Positions 1 to 12,100 of a DNA stretch of 64,000 bases are shown piece by piece. The notes under the pieces are model-generated. The model saw only the letters and a program-made list of their open reading frames with translations, did no database searches and was not told the DNA's origin. Position 1 is the first letter of the stretch; each line of letters opens with the position of its first letter. Made by a program: the position numbers and the translations under genes. The stretch lies in NCBI GenBank assembly GCA_964551735.1, contig CAZKEF010000020.1:42080-106079 (forward strand). The letters run 5' to 3'. This DNA comes from DAOUAT01 sp964551735. Its GTDB lineage: Bacteria > Chloroflexota > Anaerolineae > CG2-30-64-16.

Positions 1-3000
1 GCCGGTTGGCCGATAGCAGTGACGGTATTGGTGGTATCGGTCACGATGGTGATCGTGCAGGTGTAGATCCAAACTTCACCTTGCTCCAGCAGGCCGTTGC
101 CGTTGGTGTCACCGCTTTGATAGAGGACCGGCAGGCACTTGTCATCGGTCAAGTTCACGCCAGCCAACGGCACGTCGCCCGGATTGGTGACGGCATAGGT
201 GTACACCACAACCCCACCGGGCAGCACGACCGTCGGATTGGCCGTTTTCTCAACATTGATCGCGGGCCGCACGACGTCCACGAAGGCTGTGTCCGTATCG
301 CGCACCGGGTTGCCCAACGAGTCATCGCCGGTCGCGGTGACGATGTTGAGAGTATCGTCGCTCAGGGTGGTCGTGCAGGTGTAGGTCCAGGTTTCGCCCG
401 GGTCGAGCTTGGTGTTGCCGTTGCCATCACCGCCCTGGTAGACCACCGGGCTGCACTTGTCGTCGGACACCGCCACGTTGCTCAGCGGATCGTCGCCGGG
501 ATTGGTCACCACGTAGCTGTAAACCACAAGCCCACCCGGCAGGATCACCACCGGCGCAGCCGTCTTCGCCACGTCAATCGCCGGGTTGATCACGTCCACC
601 GTTGCACTGGCCTCGTCCGGCGCCACCGGGTTGCCCAGCGCATCCGTCCCCGTCACCGTCGCAATGTTCACCGTGTCCACCACCACCCGGGCCTTGCACG
701 TGTAGCTCCAGACCTCAGTCGGCTCCAACAAACCGTTGCCGTTGGCGTCCCCCCCCTGGTAAACAAGCGGACTGCATCTATCGTCCGTCACTTGCACGTT
801 GTACGCCGGATCCGTGCCGGTGTTGGTCACCGTGTAAGTGTATACAACCTCCGTGTCCGAATAGACAACCGCCGCATCAACCACCTTGTCCACCTGCAGC
901 CCCGGCTTGAGCACGTCCACGAACGCTTTGTCATCATCCGTCACAGGCTCGCCCAGCGGATCGGTCGCCGTCACCGTCGCCACGTTGACTGTGTCCTCGT
1001 CCAGCGTCGCGCTGCACTGGAACACCCACGTCTCACCCGGATCCAACAGACCGTTCGCATTCACGTCGCCCACATTCGCGCCCGCCGGCGGCACCGGCGT
1101 CACCGGCGCACACGTGTCATCACTCACCACCACGGCCGCCAACGGCGCATCGCCCGTGTTCGACACCGCATAGGTGTACGTCACCAGCGTGCCCGGCAGC
1201 ACTTGCGCCGCACTGGGCGTCTTCACGATCCGGATCCCCGGCCGGATCACATCCACCACCGCCATGTCCGCGTCCCGCACCGGCCCGATCCCCGGCAGCG
1301 GCTGCCCCTGCGGGTCGCTCGGCTGGCCCACCACCGTCGCCGTGTTCAGCGTGTCCTGGCTCACCGTCGCCGTACAGGTGTACTGCCACGCCTCGCCCGG
1401 CTCCAGCAGCCCGTTGCCGTTCGTGTCACCCACATTGAACCCGCCGCTCGTCACGGCTACCACCGGGCTGCACTTGTCGTCGCTCACTGTGACACCCGCC
1501 AGCGGCACATCGCCCGGATTCGTCACCACGTAGCTGTACGTCACGCTGCCACCGGCATACACCAGCGCCGGATCCGCCGTCTTCTCGATGTGGATGGCCG
1601 GCGCCACCACGTCCACCGTCGCCGTGTCTTCAGCTTGCACCAGCCCAATCCCCGGCAACGGCTGCCCCTGCGGGTCGCTCGGCTGGCCGGTCGCAGTCGC
1701 CGTGTTCGTCGTGTCCTCCGTCACCGGCGCCACGCAGACGTAGGTCCAGGCCTCGCTTGTGCCTAACAGACCATCGCCATTGGCGTCACCGCCTTGATAG
1801 AGAACAGGCGCGCACTTGTCGTCGGTTACGCTAACGTTCGCCAGCGGCACATCACCCGGGTTCGTCACCACATACGTATAGAGCACGAGCCCACCGGGGA
1901 GGATAACCACGGGATTCGCATTCTTCTCGATCGCGATCGCCGGATTGACGACGTCAACGGCAGCAAATGAGAAGTCATTTACAGGTCCGCCCAGCGAATC
2001 ATACCCGGTCGCGGTGACGATGTTGACAGTATCGTCGCTCAGGGTGGTCGTGCAGGTGTAGGTCCAGGTTTCGCCCGGGTCGAGCTTGGTGTTGCCGTTG
2101 CCATCACCGCCCTGGTAGACCACCGGGCTGCACTTGTCGTCGGACACCGCCACGTTGCTCAGCGGATCGTCGCCGGGATTGGTCACCACGTAGCTGTAAA
2201 CCACAAGCCCACCCGGCAGGATCACCACCGGCGCAGCCGTCTTCGCCACGTCAATCGCCGGGTTGATCACGTCCACCGTTGCACTGGCCTCGTCCGGCGC
2301 CACCGGGTTGCCCAGCGCATCCGTCCCCGTCACCGTCGCAATGTTCACCGTGTCCACCACCACCCGGGCCTTGCACGTGTAGCTCCAGACCTCAGTCGGC
2401 TCCAACAAACCGTTGCCGTTGGCGTCCCCCCCCTGGTAAACAAGCGGACTGCATCTATCGTCCGTCACTTGCACGTTGTACGCCGGATCCGTGCCGGTGT
2501 TGGTCACCGTGTAAGTGTATACAACCTCCGTGTCCGAATAGACAACCGCCGCATCAACCACCTTGTCCACCTGCAGCCCCGGCTTGAGCACGTCCACGAA
2601 CGCTTTGTCATCATCCGTCACAGGCTCGCCCAGCGGATCGGTCGCCGTCACCGTCGCCACGTTGACTGTGTCCTCGTCCAGCGTCGCGCTGCACTGGAAC
2701 ACCCACGTCTCACCCGGATCCAACAGACCGTTCGCATTCACGTCGCCCACATTCGCGCCCGCCGGCGGCACCGGCGTCACCGGCGCACACGTGTCATCAC
2801 TCACCACCACGGCCGCCAACGGCGCATCGCCCGTGTTCGACACCGCATAGGTGTACGTCACCAGCGTGCCCGGCAGCACTTGCGCCGCACTGGGCGTCTT
2901 CACGATCCGGATCCCCGGCCGGATCACATCCACCACCGCCATGTCCGCGTCCCGCACCGGCCCGATCCCCGGCAGCGGCTGCCCCTGCGGGTCGCTCGGC

Positions 3001-6000
3001 TGGCCCACCACCGTCGCCGTGTTCAGCGTGTCCTGGCTCACCGTCGCCGTACAGGTGTACTGCCACGCCTCGCCCGGCTCCAGCAGCCCGTTGCCGTTCG
3101 TGTCACCCACATTGAACCCGCCGCTCGTCACGGCTACCACCGGGCTGCACTTGTCGTCGCTCACTGTGACACCCGCCAGCGGCACATCGCCCGGATTCGT
3201 CACCACGTAGCTGTACGTCACGCTGCCACCGGCATACACCAGCGCCGGATCCGCCGTCTTCTCGATGTGGATGGCCGGCGCCACCACGTCCACCGTCGCC
3301 GTGTCTTCAGCTTGCACCAGCCCAATCCCCGGCAACGGCTGCCCCTGCGGGTCGCTCGGCTGGCCGGTCGCAGTCGCCGTGTTCGTCGTGTCCTCCGTCA
3401 CCGGCGCTACGCAGACGTAGAGCCAGGCCTCGCCCGGATCCAGCAGGCCGTTGTTGTTCACGTCACCCGCCGGGTCGGGACCTGTGACAGGTGCGCACTT
3501 GTCATCGCCCACCGTGACGCCCGCCAGCGGCACATCGCCGGGGTTGGTCACCAGGTACGAGTACTGCACCTGCTGCCCGGCCAGCGCGATCGTCGGGTTT
3601 GCGGCCTTCTCCACATTGATGCGCGGATCCACCACATTCACTTCTGCGTCATCCTGAACCGGGCCCACCGGCGCGCCGCCCTCGTCGGTCGCGCTGGCCA
3701 ACGCGGTGTTCGTGGTGGGCGTACAGTCCGGCAGGGTGGGCGGGAAGGTCGGAATCGGGTTGTAACGCGCGTGGAAGGTGAACGTGATCACCTTGCTGGC
3801 GCCCGGATTCAGCGGGCCGATGTCATCCCACCATAACGTGCAGGCGCCGCCGCCAAGACACGCCCCGCCGCTTGCTGGTGGAAGAGAAACCGTTTGCAAC
3901 GCCAGGCACGCATCGTTCCAGGTGTCGGTGAAGGGCGCCGTCGCCAGGATCGTTTCGCCTGTGTTGGTCACGGTCACCTCGAAGACGACCGTGTTGCTGA
4001 CTGTGGTAATCCCGGTGATGGGGGACACCAGATCCTTCTGGATGGCCATGCCCGGCTTGAGCACGGTCACCACCGCATCATCATCATCATCCACCGGCCC
4101 GATGCCCGGCAGCGGCTGACCATTCGCATCGCTCGGCTGGCCGGCCGCCGTGCCCACATTGATCGTGTCTGCCGTGATGGCAGCGGTCTTGCTGCAGGTC
4201 TGCGCTGCGTTCGGGGCCAGCAAGGGGATGGTGCAAATGGCGCCCAGCTTGTCATCGGTCACCGAAATGTTGCTCAGATGGGTGTCACCGGTGTTGGTCA
4301 CCGCGTAGCAGTACGTGACCGTGGTCCCGGACAACACCGAAACCGACTGGCTGCCCGGACACTGCCCGTCCAGGCTCACCGTCTTGACGATCTGGATGTC
4401 CGGGTCAACGATCAGGGTCGTCTCCGTGTCGCGGTTGTTATCCGGGTCCGGATCGGACGAGTCGGTGGTGACCTCGGCCCGGTTCAGCAACGAGGCGCCG
4501 GCCGGGGCGGTCACGGTGGTCGTCACGACGATGGTTTGGTTGGCCCCTGCAGCCAGCGTGCCCAGGTTCCAGGTCAACGGGTTCGGGCCGCTGGTCTGCG
4601 CAGGGGCAGCAGCGACGAAGGTGAGGCCCGCGGGCAGCGTGTCGCTCACAATTACGTTCAGCGCAGCCGAAGGGCCGGCGTTGTGCACCGTCAGTGTGTA
4701 GGTCAGCACCCCGCCTGCAACCACCGGATCTTGCCCATCCGTCTTGACGATCGACACGTCCGCCCCAGTGTAGCCGAAGTCGGCATCCAGGTAGGCGTCG
4801 CCGTAATTCACCGTCACCGGCATGGGATCAACGCCGGTGGTGAGGGTCAGGCCGGCCGGCACGGTGCTCTCATCCACGTCCACCCAGTAATCGCCGGCAT
4901 GGAGCATATCGAACAGGTAGCCGCCGTCCCCACTGGTCACCTGCGTATCTACCAGGACGTCATCGCCGCCCGGCTCGAAGACGCCATCGCCGTCGTCCAG
5001 ATAGAGCCGAACCGTCACGCCGTTCAAGCCCGCGCCCGGGCCGTCATCCTGCAGGCCGTTGCCATTCGCATCGAGCCAGACGTAGTCGCCGATGCTGGCC
5101 GGCGCAGCGCACGAATAAAGCACGGTGTCCTGCACGTCGGGGGCGGGGCTGCCGAAGACATCGAGCGCGCCGACCGACTGTGCCACATTCTGGCTGTTCT
5201 GGACGGGGCCCGCAAGCGGACCGGTCACTTCGAAGTTCAGCGTCACGGTGAACGCGTCCCCCGGCGCCAGATCGGTGTTGAAGCTTGCGGTCAGATCATC
5301 CCACTCGATGAGGCCGGCCAGGGCGTCGCTCTCGGGTGGGCTGGCCTTGGGCAGGAACGTCAGGCACGAGTCGTCAAACAGGTCGACCAGCGGAATATAG
5401 CCCAGCATCGTCGGCCCGGTGTTGGTGAGCGAGATGGTGAAGGAGATGGGCTCGCCGGTCAACAGCACCGTGGTCCCCCGCGGCGCGCCGAACGACTTAT
5501 CCAGATCCAGCAGCGGGCGTTCAGCACAGGTGAAGTTAACCGTGGCGGACGAGGTCGCGACCGGATTGCCGCTGGCATCCAGCGCGCCGGCAACCGTTGC
5601 AGTATTGAAACCGCTGTGCGAGCCGCCTGGGATGGTTTGAGGCACCTCGAAAGTCACCCGCGTGACGAAGGATTGACCAGGCGCAAGATCGAGGTTGTTG
5701 CTGGCCGTCAGATCGTCCCATAAGATCTGGCCGAGCGAGTTATCGTAACTGGTTTCCGGCGGGGCAGCCTTCGGCTTGAACTGCAAACAGACGGTGTCAA
5801 ACATGTCTTCTTGCGGGATGAAGGCCACCGTAGCGTCGCCGGTGTTCTCGACTTCGATCTCGAACACCACCTCCTCGCCGCCATAGACCGTTGTCCGGCC
5901 GGCCGGGCTGACCATCGTCTTGGTCACAGACAAGCTCGAGGCAGCAGGCCGCGCGGCCGCTGCCGGTTGGAGGCTATCTTCTGAAGGGCGCATGGCCAGT

Positions 6001-6128
6001 GCAGCACCCTGGCCCAGCAGCAGGCTGAACGCCAGCGCCAAGGCCAGGACCATGAAGGCGATACGCTGGGCCCGACGCGGCCGATAGGTTGGCAATGGTC
6101 GTGACAGGGATGCGTCAGGGTTTTTCAT
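1..6128 (-). CDS. Giant secreted DUF11/SdrD_B repeat protein, 3' end outside window
   Basis: The frame stays open from the ATG at 6126-6128 to the left edge, so 2042 codons are visible and the C-terminus is missing. GGAGG lies just upstream of the ATG. The N-terminus has a basic stretch (RPRRAQR) and a hydrophobic signal segment at about residues 19-40. Two related beta-sandwich modules follow (about 50-330), each with a conserved WDDLTAS core. Next come one SdrD_B module (about 345-450, GDYVWLDANGNGLQD), one DUF11 module starting ADVSIVKTDG, then a long array of modules of about 100-120 residues. Those begin IxxEKTAxP and contain GDxNGNGLLxPGE, a calcium-loop-like segment, and paired cysteines (DDKCxPV, YTCT). 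This is known architecture for extracellular stalk or adhesin proteins; the ligand is unknown. It lies 62 bp downstream of the next giant gene and may be cotranscribed with it. A large exact internal DNA duplication is annotated separately. Confidence 0.9.
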   Translation of the reverse strand, partial: MKNPDASLSRPLPTYRPRRAQRIAFMVLALALAFSLLLGQGAALAMRPSEDSLQPAAAARPAASSLSVTKTMVSPAGRTTVYGGEEVVFEIEVENTGDATVAFIPQEDMFDTVCLQFKPKAAPPETSYDNSLGQILWDDLTASNNLDLAPGQSFVTRVTFEVPQTIPGGSHSGFNTATVAGALDASGNPVATSSATVNFTCAERPLLDLDKSFGAPRGTTVLLTGEPISFTISLTNTGPTMLGYIPLVDLFDDSCLTFLPKASPPESDALAGLIEWDDLTASFNTDLAPGDAFTVTLNFEVTGPLAGPVQNSQNVAQSVGALDVFGSPAPDVQDTVLYSCAAPASIGDYVWLDANGNGLQDDGPGAGLNGVTVRLYLDDGDGVFEPGGDDVLVDTQVTSGDGGYLFDMLHAGDYWVDVDESTVPAGLTLTTGVDPMPVTVNYGDAYLDADFGYTGADVSIVKTDGQDPVVAGGVLTYTLTVHNAGPSAALNVIVSDTLPAGLTFVAAAPAQTSGPNPLTWNLGTLAAGANQTIVVTTTVTAPAGASLLNRAEVTTDSSDPDPDNNRDTETTLIVDPDIQIVKTVSLDGQCPGSQSVSVLSGTTVTYCYAVTNTGDTHLSNISVTDDKLGAICTIPLLAPNAAQTCSKTAAITADTINVGTAAGQPSDANGQPLPGIGPVDDDDDAVVTVLKPGMAIQKDLVSPITGITTVSNTVVFEVTVTNTGETILATAPFTDTWNDACLALQTVSLPPASGGACLGGGACTLWWDDIGPLNPGASKVITFTFHARYNPIPTFPPTLPDCTPTTNTALASATDEGGAPVGPVQDDAEVNVVDPRINVEKAANPTIALAGQQVQYSYLVTNPGDVPLAGVTVGDDKCAPVTGPDPAGDVNNNGLLDPGEAWLYVCVAPVTEDTTNTATATGQPSDPQGQPLPGIGLVQAEDTATVDVVAPAIHIEKTADPALVYAGGSVTYSYVVTNPGDVPLAGVTVSDDKCSPVVAVTSGGFNVGDTNGNGLLEPGEAWQYTCTATVSQDTLNTATVVGQPSDPQGQPLPGIGPVRDADMAVVDVIRPGIRIVKTPSAAQVLPGTLVTYTYAVSNTGDAPLAAVVVSDDTCAPVTPVPPAGANVGDVNANGLLDPGETWVFQCSATLDEDTVNVATVTATDPLGEPVTDDDKAFVDVLKPGLQVDKVVDAAVVYSDTEVVYTYTVTNTGTDPAYNVQVTDDRCSPLVYQGGDANGNGLLEPTEVWSYTCKARVVVDTVNIATVTGTDALGNPVAPDEASATVDVINPAIDVAKTAAPVVILPGGLVVYSYVVTNPGDDPLSNVAVSDDKCSPVVYQGGDGNGNTKLDPGETWTYTCTTTLSDDTVNIVTATGYDSLGGPVNDFSFAAVDVVNPAIAIEKNANPVVILPGGLVLYTYVVTNPGDVPLANVSVTDDKCAPVLYQGGDANGDGLLGTSEAWTYVCVAPVTEDTTNTATATGQPSDPQGQPLPGIGLVQAEDTATVDVVAPAIHIEKTADPALVYAGGSVTYSYVVTNPGDVPLAGVTVSDDKCSPVVAVTSGGFNVGDTNGNGLLEPGEAWQYTCTATVSQDTLNTATVVGQPSDPQGQPLPGIGPVRDADMAVVDVIRPGIRIVKTPSAAQVLPGTLVTYTYAVSNTGDAPLAAVVVSDDTCAPVTPVPPAGANVGDVNANGLLDPGETWVFQCSATLDEDTVNVATVTATDPLGEPVTDDDKAFVDVLKPGLQVDKVVDAAVVYSDTEVVYTYTVTNTGTDPAYNVQVTDDRCSPLVYQGGDANGNGLLEPTEVWSYTCKARVVVDTVNIATVTGTDALGNPVAPDEASATVDVINPAIDVAKTAAPVVILPGGLVVYSYVVTNPGDDPLSNVAVSDDKCSPVVYQGGDGNGNTKLDPGETWTYTCTTTLSDDTLNIVTATGDDSLGNPVRDTDTAFVDVVRPAINVEKTANPTVVLPGGVVVYTYAVTNPGDVPLAGVNLTDDKCLPVLYQSGDTNGNGLLEQGEVWIYTCTITIVTDTTNTVTAIGQP
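351..1730 (-). repeat. 1380-bp direct repeat, copy 1, inside giant gene
   Basis: This block matches 2028-3407 by eye with an offset of 1677 bp (559 codons, in frame). Identity breaks at 350/2027 and 1731/3408. It covers about four DUF11-like modules. Neighbouring modules of the same family are clearly diverged, so the copy is recent or has been homogenised, or the assembly is wrong here. Confidence 0.85.
2028..3407 (-). repeat. 1380-bp direct repeat, copy 2, inside giant gene
   Basis: Partner of the block at 351-1730, separated from it by a diverged module of about 300 bp. Translated segments spot-checked in several frames are identical between the copies. Confidence 0.85.
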
Positions 6129-6154
6129 AGCGGTCCTCCTGGATCGGTCAAGTA

Positions 6155-6182
6155 GTAGGGGCGCACGGTCGTGCGCCCCTAC
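6155..6182. terminator. Perfect 12-bp palindrome between two giant genes
   Basis: GTAGGGGCGCAC at 6155-6166 pairs with GTGCGCCCCTAC at 6171-6182 around a GGTC loop. It sits just after the stop of the 4907-residue gene and before the ribosome binding site of the next. No T-run follows on the minus strand. It may be a weak terminator, an RNA-stabilising hairpin, or a copy of an interspersed palindromic element. Confidence 0.5.
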
Positions 6183-6190
6183 AGCTCATC

Positions 6191-9100
6191 TCAGCGGAGC
6201 AGCAGCGGCAGGAACACCCGCTTGGTCTTATCCGAAACCACCACGGTGTATGGCCCATAGGTCTCCTCTGGATCCTCAGGGTTGACCAGCTTATACAGAT
6301 AGGTGGTTCCAGGCTGCACGCTTATGTCGGTGAATGTGTAATCCAGGATGTCGTCGCCCAGAGTGACCGGGCTGACCGGCTCATCCGCTGTCAGTTTCGT
6401 CCAGGTCGTTTCGCCCTGCTGCGCGCGATAGACGTCGAAGGATGGGGCCAGCGCGCCCTGGGGCACGAAGACCTCCCACCACAGCGTGACGCCTTCATCA
6501 GCCACGGCGCTGCCGAAGTTGAACACCGTCACGCTAGTCGGCGGCTTGTAGCCGAAGTCGGCGTCCAGGTTCTGCGGCGCCGCCGTCGTCAGCGTGATGT
6601 TGTAGCCGCTGGGGCCTGGCGATGTCAACTGGAAGCCATTGAAGGTCAAGGGTGTCGTCACGGTATAGCTGCCGGGCTTGGCCAGCGGCACCAGGTACTT
6701 GCCGTTGATGTCGGTGTAGGCCGTGATATTGACCGGGTTGTTGTCAATGTCGGTGCCGGTGATGGTCACGGGCACATTGTACAGCCCCTGCTCACCCGGA
6801 TCGGGCGTGCCGCTGTTGTCCACATCCACCCAGACGGTGTCACCGATACGGAACTGCACCAGGTCGGTCGTCCAATCATCAGTGTTGCTCACCGGCCGAC
6901 CCAGGGGATCGACCCCGCGCGCCGTGGCGATGTTGATCAGCGGATCGGGATCGTTTGCCTGGACCACATAGGAGCAGGTGAAGAGCCACGTCTCATTCAG
7001 ATCCAGGTAGGTGTCGCCATTGGTGTCACCGGAGACGTAGGTGGCGTTGCCACAAACATCATCGGTCACCGTCACCGTCCCCAGCCGGACATTGCCGGTG
7101 TTGGTCACAGTGTAGGTGTACACCGCGGTGGCGCCGGCGTAGCTGACGGCCGGGCCAGCCTTGACGATCGCGATGCCGGGCGTCTGCGTCACCGTCACTG
7201 GGGTCGGGACGCTATCGTCACCCGGGTTCGGGTTATCGGCCGGCGTCGTGCCGCCCGTGTCCGGATCGGTGTCGCTGCCATCAGTTGAGACATCAGTCAC
7301 GAGGACATCCGCCGGGCTGCGGCCGCTGCCGGTCGCCAGGTTGTTGTATGTCGCCGGACTCGTGGCAGGCCTGACCAGGACGCTGAAGGTGATCGCGCCC
7401 TCAGCCAACGCGGCCAGCGAATCGGTGCCGGCGAGCAGATTCTTGTTCGACGTGCCGTTGAAGCCGGTGTTCGCGGTCAGGCCGGTGGCCGAGAGGCTGC
7501 CCGGGACCACGCTGAAGCTGGTTGCCCCTGCGAAGGTCAGAGCCAGGTCATCGGTCACCTGCACGTTCTTCAGCACCACGTCGCCGACGTTCTGCACCAC
7601 GATGGTGTACTGCACCGTGAAGGTGCCATCGCCGTTGTTGGTGCTGGAGACGAGCCGCTTCGCCACACCGATCACCGGGTTCTCGGTGAAGCTCACCGGG
7701 GTCGGGTCGTTCTCGCCCGCTTCGTTGGCGTTATTGTCGTTGTCCGGGTCGGGGTTCGTGCCGTTATCCGATGGATCAGTCACCGTGACCCCCGACGCCG
7801 TGCCGCTGGCATTGGCCTGGTTGTTGTATGGCCCCAAGTTGCTGCCCGGCGTCACCCGCACCACCAGCGTGATGGTGGCCGAGGCGCCGACGTTCAGGGT
7901 CTGGCTGGCGGCCAGCAGGGCCACGTCTGTGTCCCCGTTGTAGCCCCCGTTCACGGTCAGGCCGGTCGCGCTCTTGCTCTGCACGACGAACTTGCCGGGG
8001 CCAAACGTGGTGTTCAGGTTGTCGGTGAGCTGGACGTTGGTCAGCGCCACATCGCCCAGGTTCTCCACCACCAGCGAGTAGGTCACGTCATAGGTGCCGT
8101 CGCCGTTGTTGATCGGAGCGCCCACCACGACCTTCGCCGCGCCGATGGCCGGCCGCTCGAAGAGCACCGGGGTCGGGTCATTTTCGTCCGGATCGAGAGG
8201 ATCGCCGTTGCCGTTGGGGTCGGGATCCACGCCGTTGTCCGAGATGTCATAGGTGAAGGCGCCGATGGGGCTCACGCCGTCGGCCCGGGCCGAGTTGTTA
8301 TAGGGGCCGGCCGACGTGCCCGGTGTGACCGTCACCACCACGGTGAGCGTCTTGATCGCACCCACGGCCAGGGTGTTGCCCGCGGCCAACATCTGCGTCA
8401 CGGCGCCGCCGTTGTAGCTGCCGTTGACCGTGAAGTGGCCGGCCGGGCTGGTCAGGCTGTTCACCACGAAGGTCGCGGGCGGCGCGAAGGTCACCGCCAG
8501 GTTGTCGGTCACCTGCACGTTGCTCAGGTTCACGTCACCCAGGTTTTCCACGGTCAACAGGTAGGTCACGGTATGCGTGCCGTTCCCGTTGTTCACCACC
8601 GAACTGACCGTCTTGGCGATGCCGATGACCGGCCGCTCGGGGAACTGCACCGGCGTCTCGGCCGTGTTGTTGGTCGGGTTGCCGTCGCCGTCCGGGTCAG
8701 GGTTGAGACCGTTCTGCGAGACGTCCTGCACTTGCGTCCCGGCCGGGCTGACCGCGGTCGCGGTGGCCAGGTTGTTGTACGGGCCGGGGTTCGTGCCGGG
8801 CGTGACCACCACCGTCAGGATGATGGTCCCCTGGGCGCCCACGGCCAGCGTGTCCGTGCCGGCCAGCAAGTTGATGTTCGGCAGCGAGCCGGTGTAGCCG
8901 GCGTTGACCGAGAAGGCCGGGCTGGTCACGCTGGCGACGCTGAAGTTGCTGGCGCCGCTGAAGGTCGCGCTCAGATCGTCGGTGACCTGCAGGTTGCGCA
9001 GCTCGACGTCGCCGTAGTTCACCACCGTCAGGGTGTAGGCCACGGTGAAGGTGCCGTCGCCATTGTTGTGGCTGGATTTCAGCGCCTTGGCAAGGCCGAT

Positions 9101-12100
9101 CTGCGGCGCCTCGGTGAAGCGCACCGGGGTCGGATCGCTGTCGTCGCCGGGGTTCGGGTTGTCGGCCGGCGTCGTGCCGCCGGTGTCCGGGTCGGTGTCC
9201 AGGCCGTCCTGCGAGACGTCCGTCACCGTCGTCCCGGCCGGGCTGACGCCGCTGCCGGTCGCGCTGTTGTTGTACGGCCCCAGGTTGCTGCCCGGTGTGA
9301 CTTTGACCTTGAAGGTAATCGTCCCCTCGGCATGTTTGGCCAGGGAGTTCGCCGGTGTCGTTGTGAGCAGGTTCTTGTCCGTCGAACCGTTGAAGCCGCT
9401 GTTCACGGTCAGGCCGCCGGTGGCCGAGAGGCTGCCCGCCACCACGCTCCAGCTCGTCGCTCCCGCGAAGGTCGCGGCCAGGTCGTCGGTCACCTGCACG
9501 TTGTGCAGCACCACGTTCCCGACGTTCTGGACCAGTACGCTGTACTCGACCGTGTAGGCGCCGTCGCCGTTGTTGACCACCGGCGGCATGACGCGCTTCG
9601 CCACACCGATGGCCGGGGCCTCGGTGAAGGACACCGGGGTCGGGATGTTGTTGTTGGTCGGGTCGCCGTCGCCGTCCGGGTCAGGATCCGCGCCGTTCTG
9701 CGAGTTGTCCGCGGCCGGCACGCCGCCGGGGCTGGTCCCCGTGCCGCGTGCCGTGTTGTTGTACGGCCCCAGGTTGGTCCCCGGCGTCACCCGCACCACC
9801 AGCGTGATGGTCCCGGACTGACCGGGGTTCAGTGTGTCAGTCCCGGCCAGCAGGTTCAGGTTCGTGTCCCCGTTGTAGCCCGGCCAGTTCACGGTGAAGG
9901 TCGCGCTGGTCAGGCTCTGCACCGCGTGCTTGCCGGCCCCGAACGTCGTGTTCAGGTTGTCGGTCACCTGGACGCCCAGGAGCTGGGTGTCACCCATGTT
10001 CTTGACAACGATCGCGTAGGTGACGTCATAGGTGCCGTCGCCGTTGTTGACGACCGGCAGCACAACCTCCTTGGCCACGCCGATCCGCGTGATGGCAGTG
10101 AAGGAGACCGGCGTCAGGTCGCTGTTGTTGCCGGGATTGTTATCGCCGTCCGGGTCCGGGTTCGTGCCGTTCTGCGACTGGTCGGTGACCGGCGTCCCCG
10201 CGGGGCTGTCACCGGCCGCGATGGCCCGGTTGTTGTACGGCCCCAGGTTCGCGCCCGGTGTCACCAGCACCTTCAGCGTGATCGTGCCGCTGGCGCCGAC
10301 CGCCAGGGAATCGGTCCCGACCAGCAGGCCGGTATTCGGCGTCGAACCGGTATAGCTGCCGCTGACCGTGAAGTCGGCGCTGGTCACGCTTTCCACGCTC
10401 CAGCTCGTCGCGCCCGTGAAGGTGGTCGCCAGGTTGTCGGTCACCTGGATGTTGCTCAGCGCCACGTCGCCGTAGTTGCGCACCGTGATCAGGTAAGTCA
10501 CCCGGTATTGCCCGCCGCCCAGGTTCTCCACTGCACCGTTCACTGCCTTCGCAACACCGATCACCGGGTTCTCGGCGAAGGTCACGGGGGTCGGGGTCGA
10601 GTTGTCACCCGGGTTGTTGTTGTTATCGTTGCCCGGATCACCGCCGTCGTTGTCCGGGTCGGTCCCCACCGTAGACTGGTCGGTGACGTTGGCGCCGGCC
10701 GGGCTGGTCCCTTGCGTGTACGCGGTGTTGTTCACCGTCCTGGGGAAGCCGGGCGTCACGGTGAAGCTGATCTTGACAGTACCGGTCGCACCGACGGCCA
10801 GGCTCTGGCCCGCCTGCAGGATGTTGCTGCCGGCCGTGCCGTTCCAGGTCCCGCTGGCGGTCAGCGTGCCGTTGGCCGCCGCGAAGCCGGTCGGGCTCAG
10901 GCCCGCGAACTGCGTGACGATGTCATCGGTGATGACCAGGTTGTTGAGCACGACGTCGCCGAAGTTCTCCACAGTCAACAGGAAGGTGACCAGGTAGGTG
11001 CCGTTCCCATTGTTGACCACCGAATCCACGGCCTTGGCCAGGCCGATGGCCGGCGCCTCGGTGAAGCTCACCGGGGTCGGAATGTTGTCGTCACCGGGTT
11101 GCGGGTTGTCGGCGGGCGTCGTGCCCGTGGTGTCCGGGTCGGTGTCCACGCCGTCGGTCGAGTCGTCGGTGACCATCGCGCCCAGCGGGCTGACGCCGGA
11201 GCCGACCGCGGTGTTGTTGTACGTGCCGAGCTTGCTGCCGGGCGTCACCTTCACCTTGAAGGTGATGGTCCCCTGGGCCAGGCTGGCCAGCGAGTCGGTC
11301 CCGATGAGCAGGTTCTTGTCCGTGTTGCCGTTGAAGTTGGTGTTCGCGGTCAGGCCGCCGGTGGCCGAGATGCTGCCCGCCACCACGTTCCAGCTCACCG
11401 CGCCGGTGAAGGTCGCGGCCAGGCTGTCGGTCACCTGCACGCTGTTCAGCACCGTGTTGCCGACGTTCTGCACCACAATGCTGTACTCGACGGTGTAGGC
11501 GCCGTCGCCGTGGTTGACCACCGGAGTCACGACGCGCTTGGCCACGCCGATGCCCGGCTGCTCCACGATGCGCACCTGCGCATGGGCCTGGGCCTCAGGC
11601 AGCATCAGGCCGAACTCGTCCTCCGCGCCGCTGACGACCGCGATGTTGGTCGTCGGGTCGCAGGTCACGGTCGGGGTGAGCGTCGGCGACACGGCCACCG
11701 CGTACTCCACCTCGGTGAAGATGGGGAACGCGGGCTGACAGGTCCCGCCATTGGGCAGGTCGCCGGCGTTCTGGCCTGCGAAGCTCTCGATGTCCCCGCA
11801 GGTCTCTGCATAGCCCGCCGGCCCCCAGATGCCGCCGGGGCTGGGGCTGGGCGTGAAGGCGGCGTACACGTCGTGCGACAGATACTTGGCGTTGTTGTGC
11901 ACTTCGTCCGGCGGCTGCAGCGGATGCAGGTAGGGATGCGGGTTAGGCAAGATGCGGCCCAGACCGCCCTCCTCGGCTGCGTCTCGGTACGGGTCGCTGA
12001 ACGCGATCTTCTTATTCAGCGAGTCCACGCCCGCCACGGTGACGTAATGGCCGCCAACGCGCTCCCAGTTGCCGGAGTCGGGCGGCAGTTCCTGCCAGAA

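Noticed and set aside
6..3836. Plus-strand frames of 586 and 455 codons (6-1766 and 2469-3836)
   Set aside because: They are antisense to the partial giant gene, Arg/His-rich and duplicated only because the underlying DNA is duplicated. The minus-strand frame is open throughout and gives recognisable modules.
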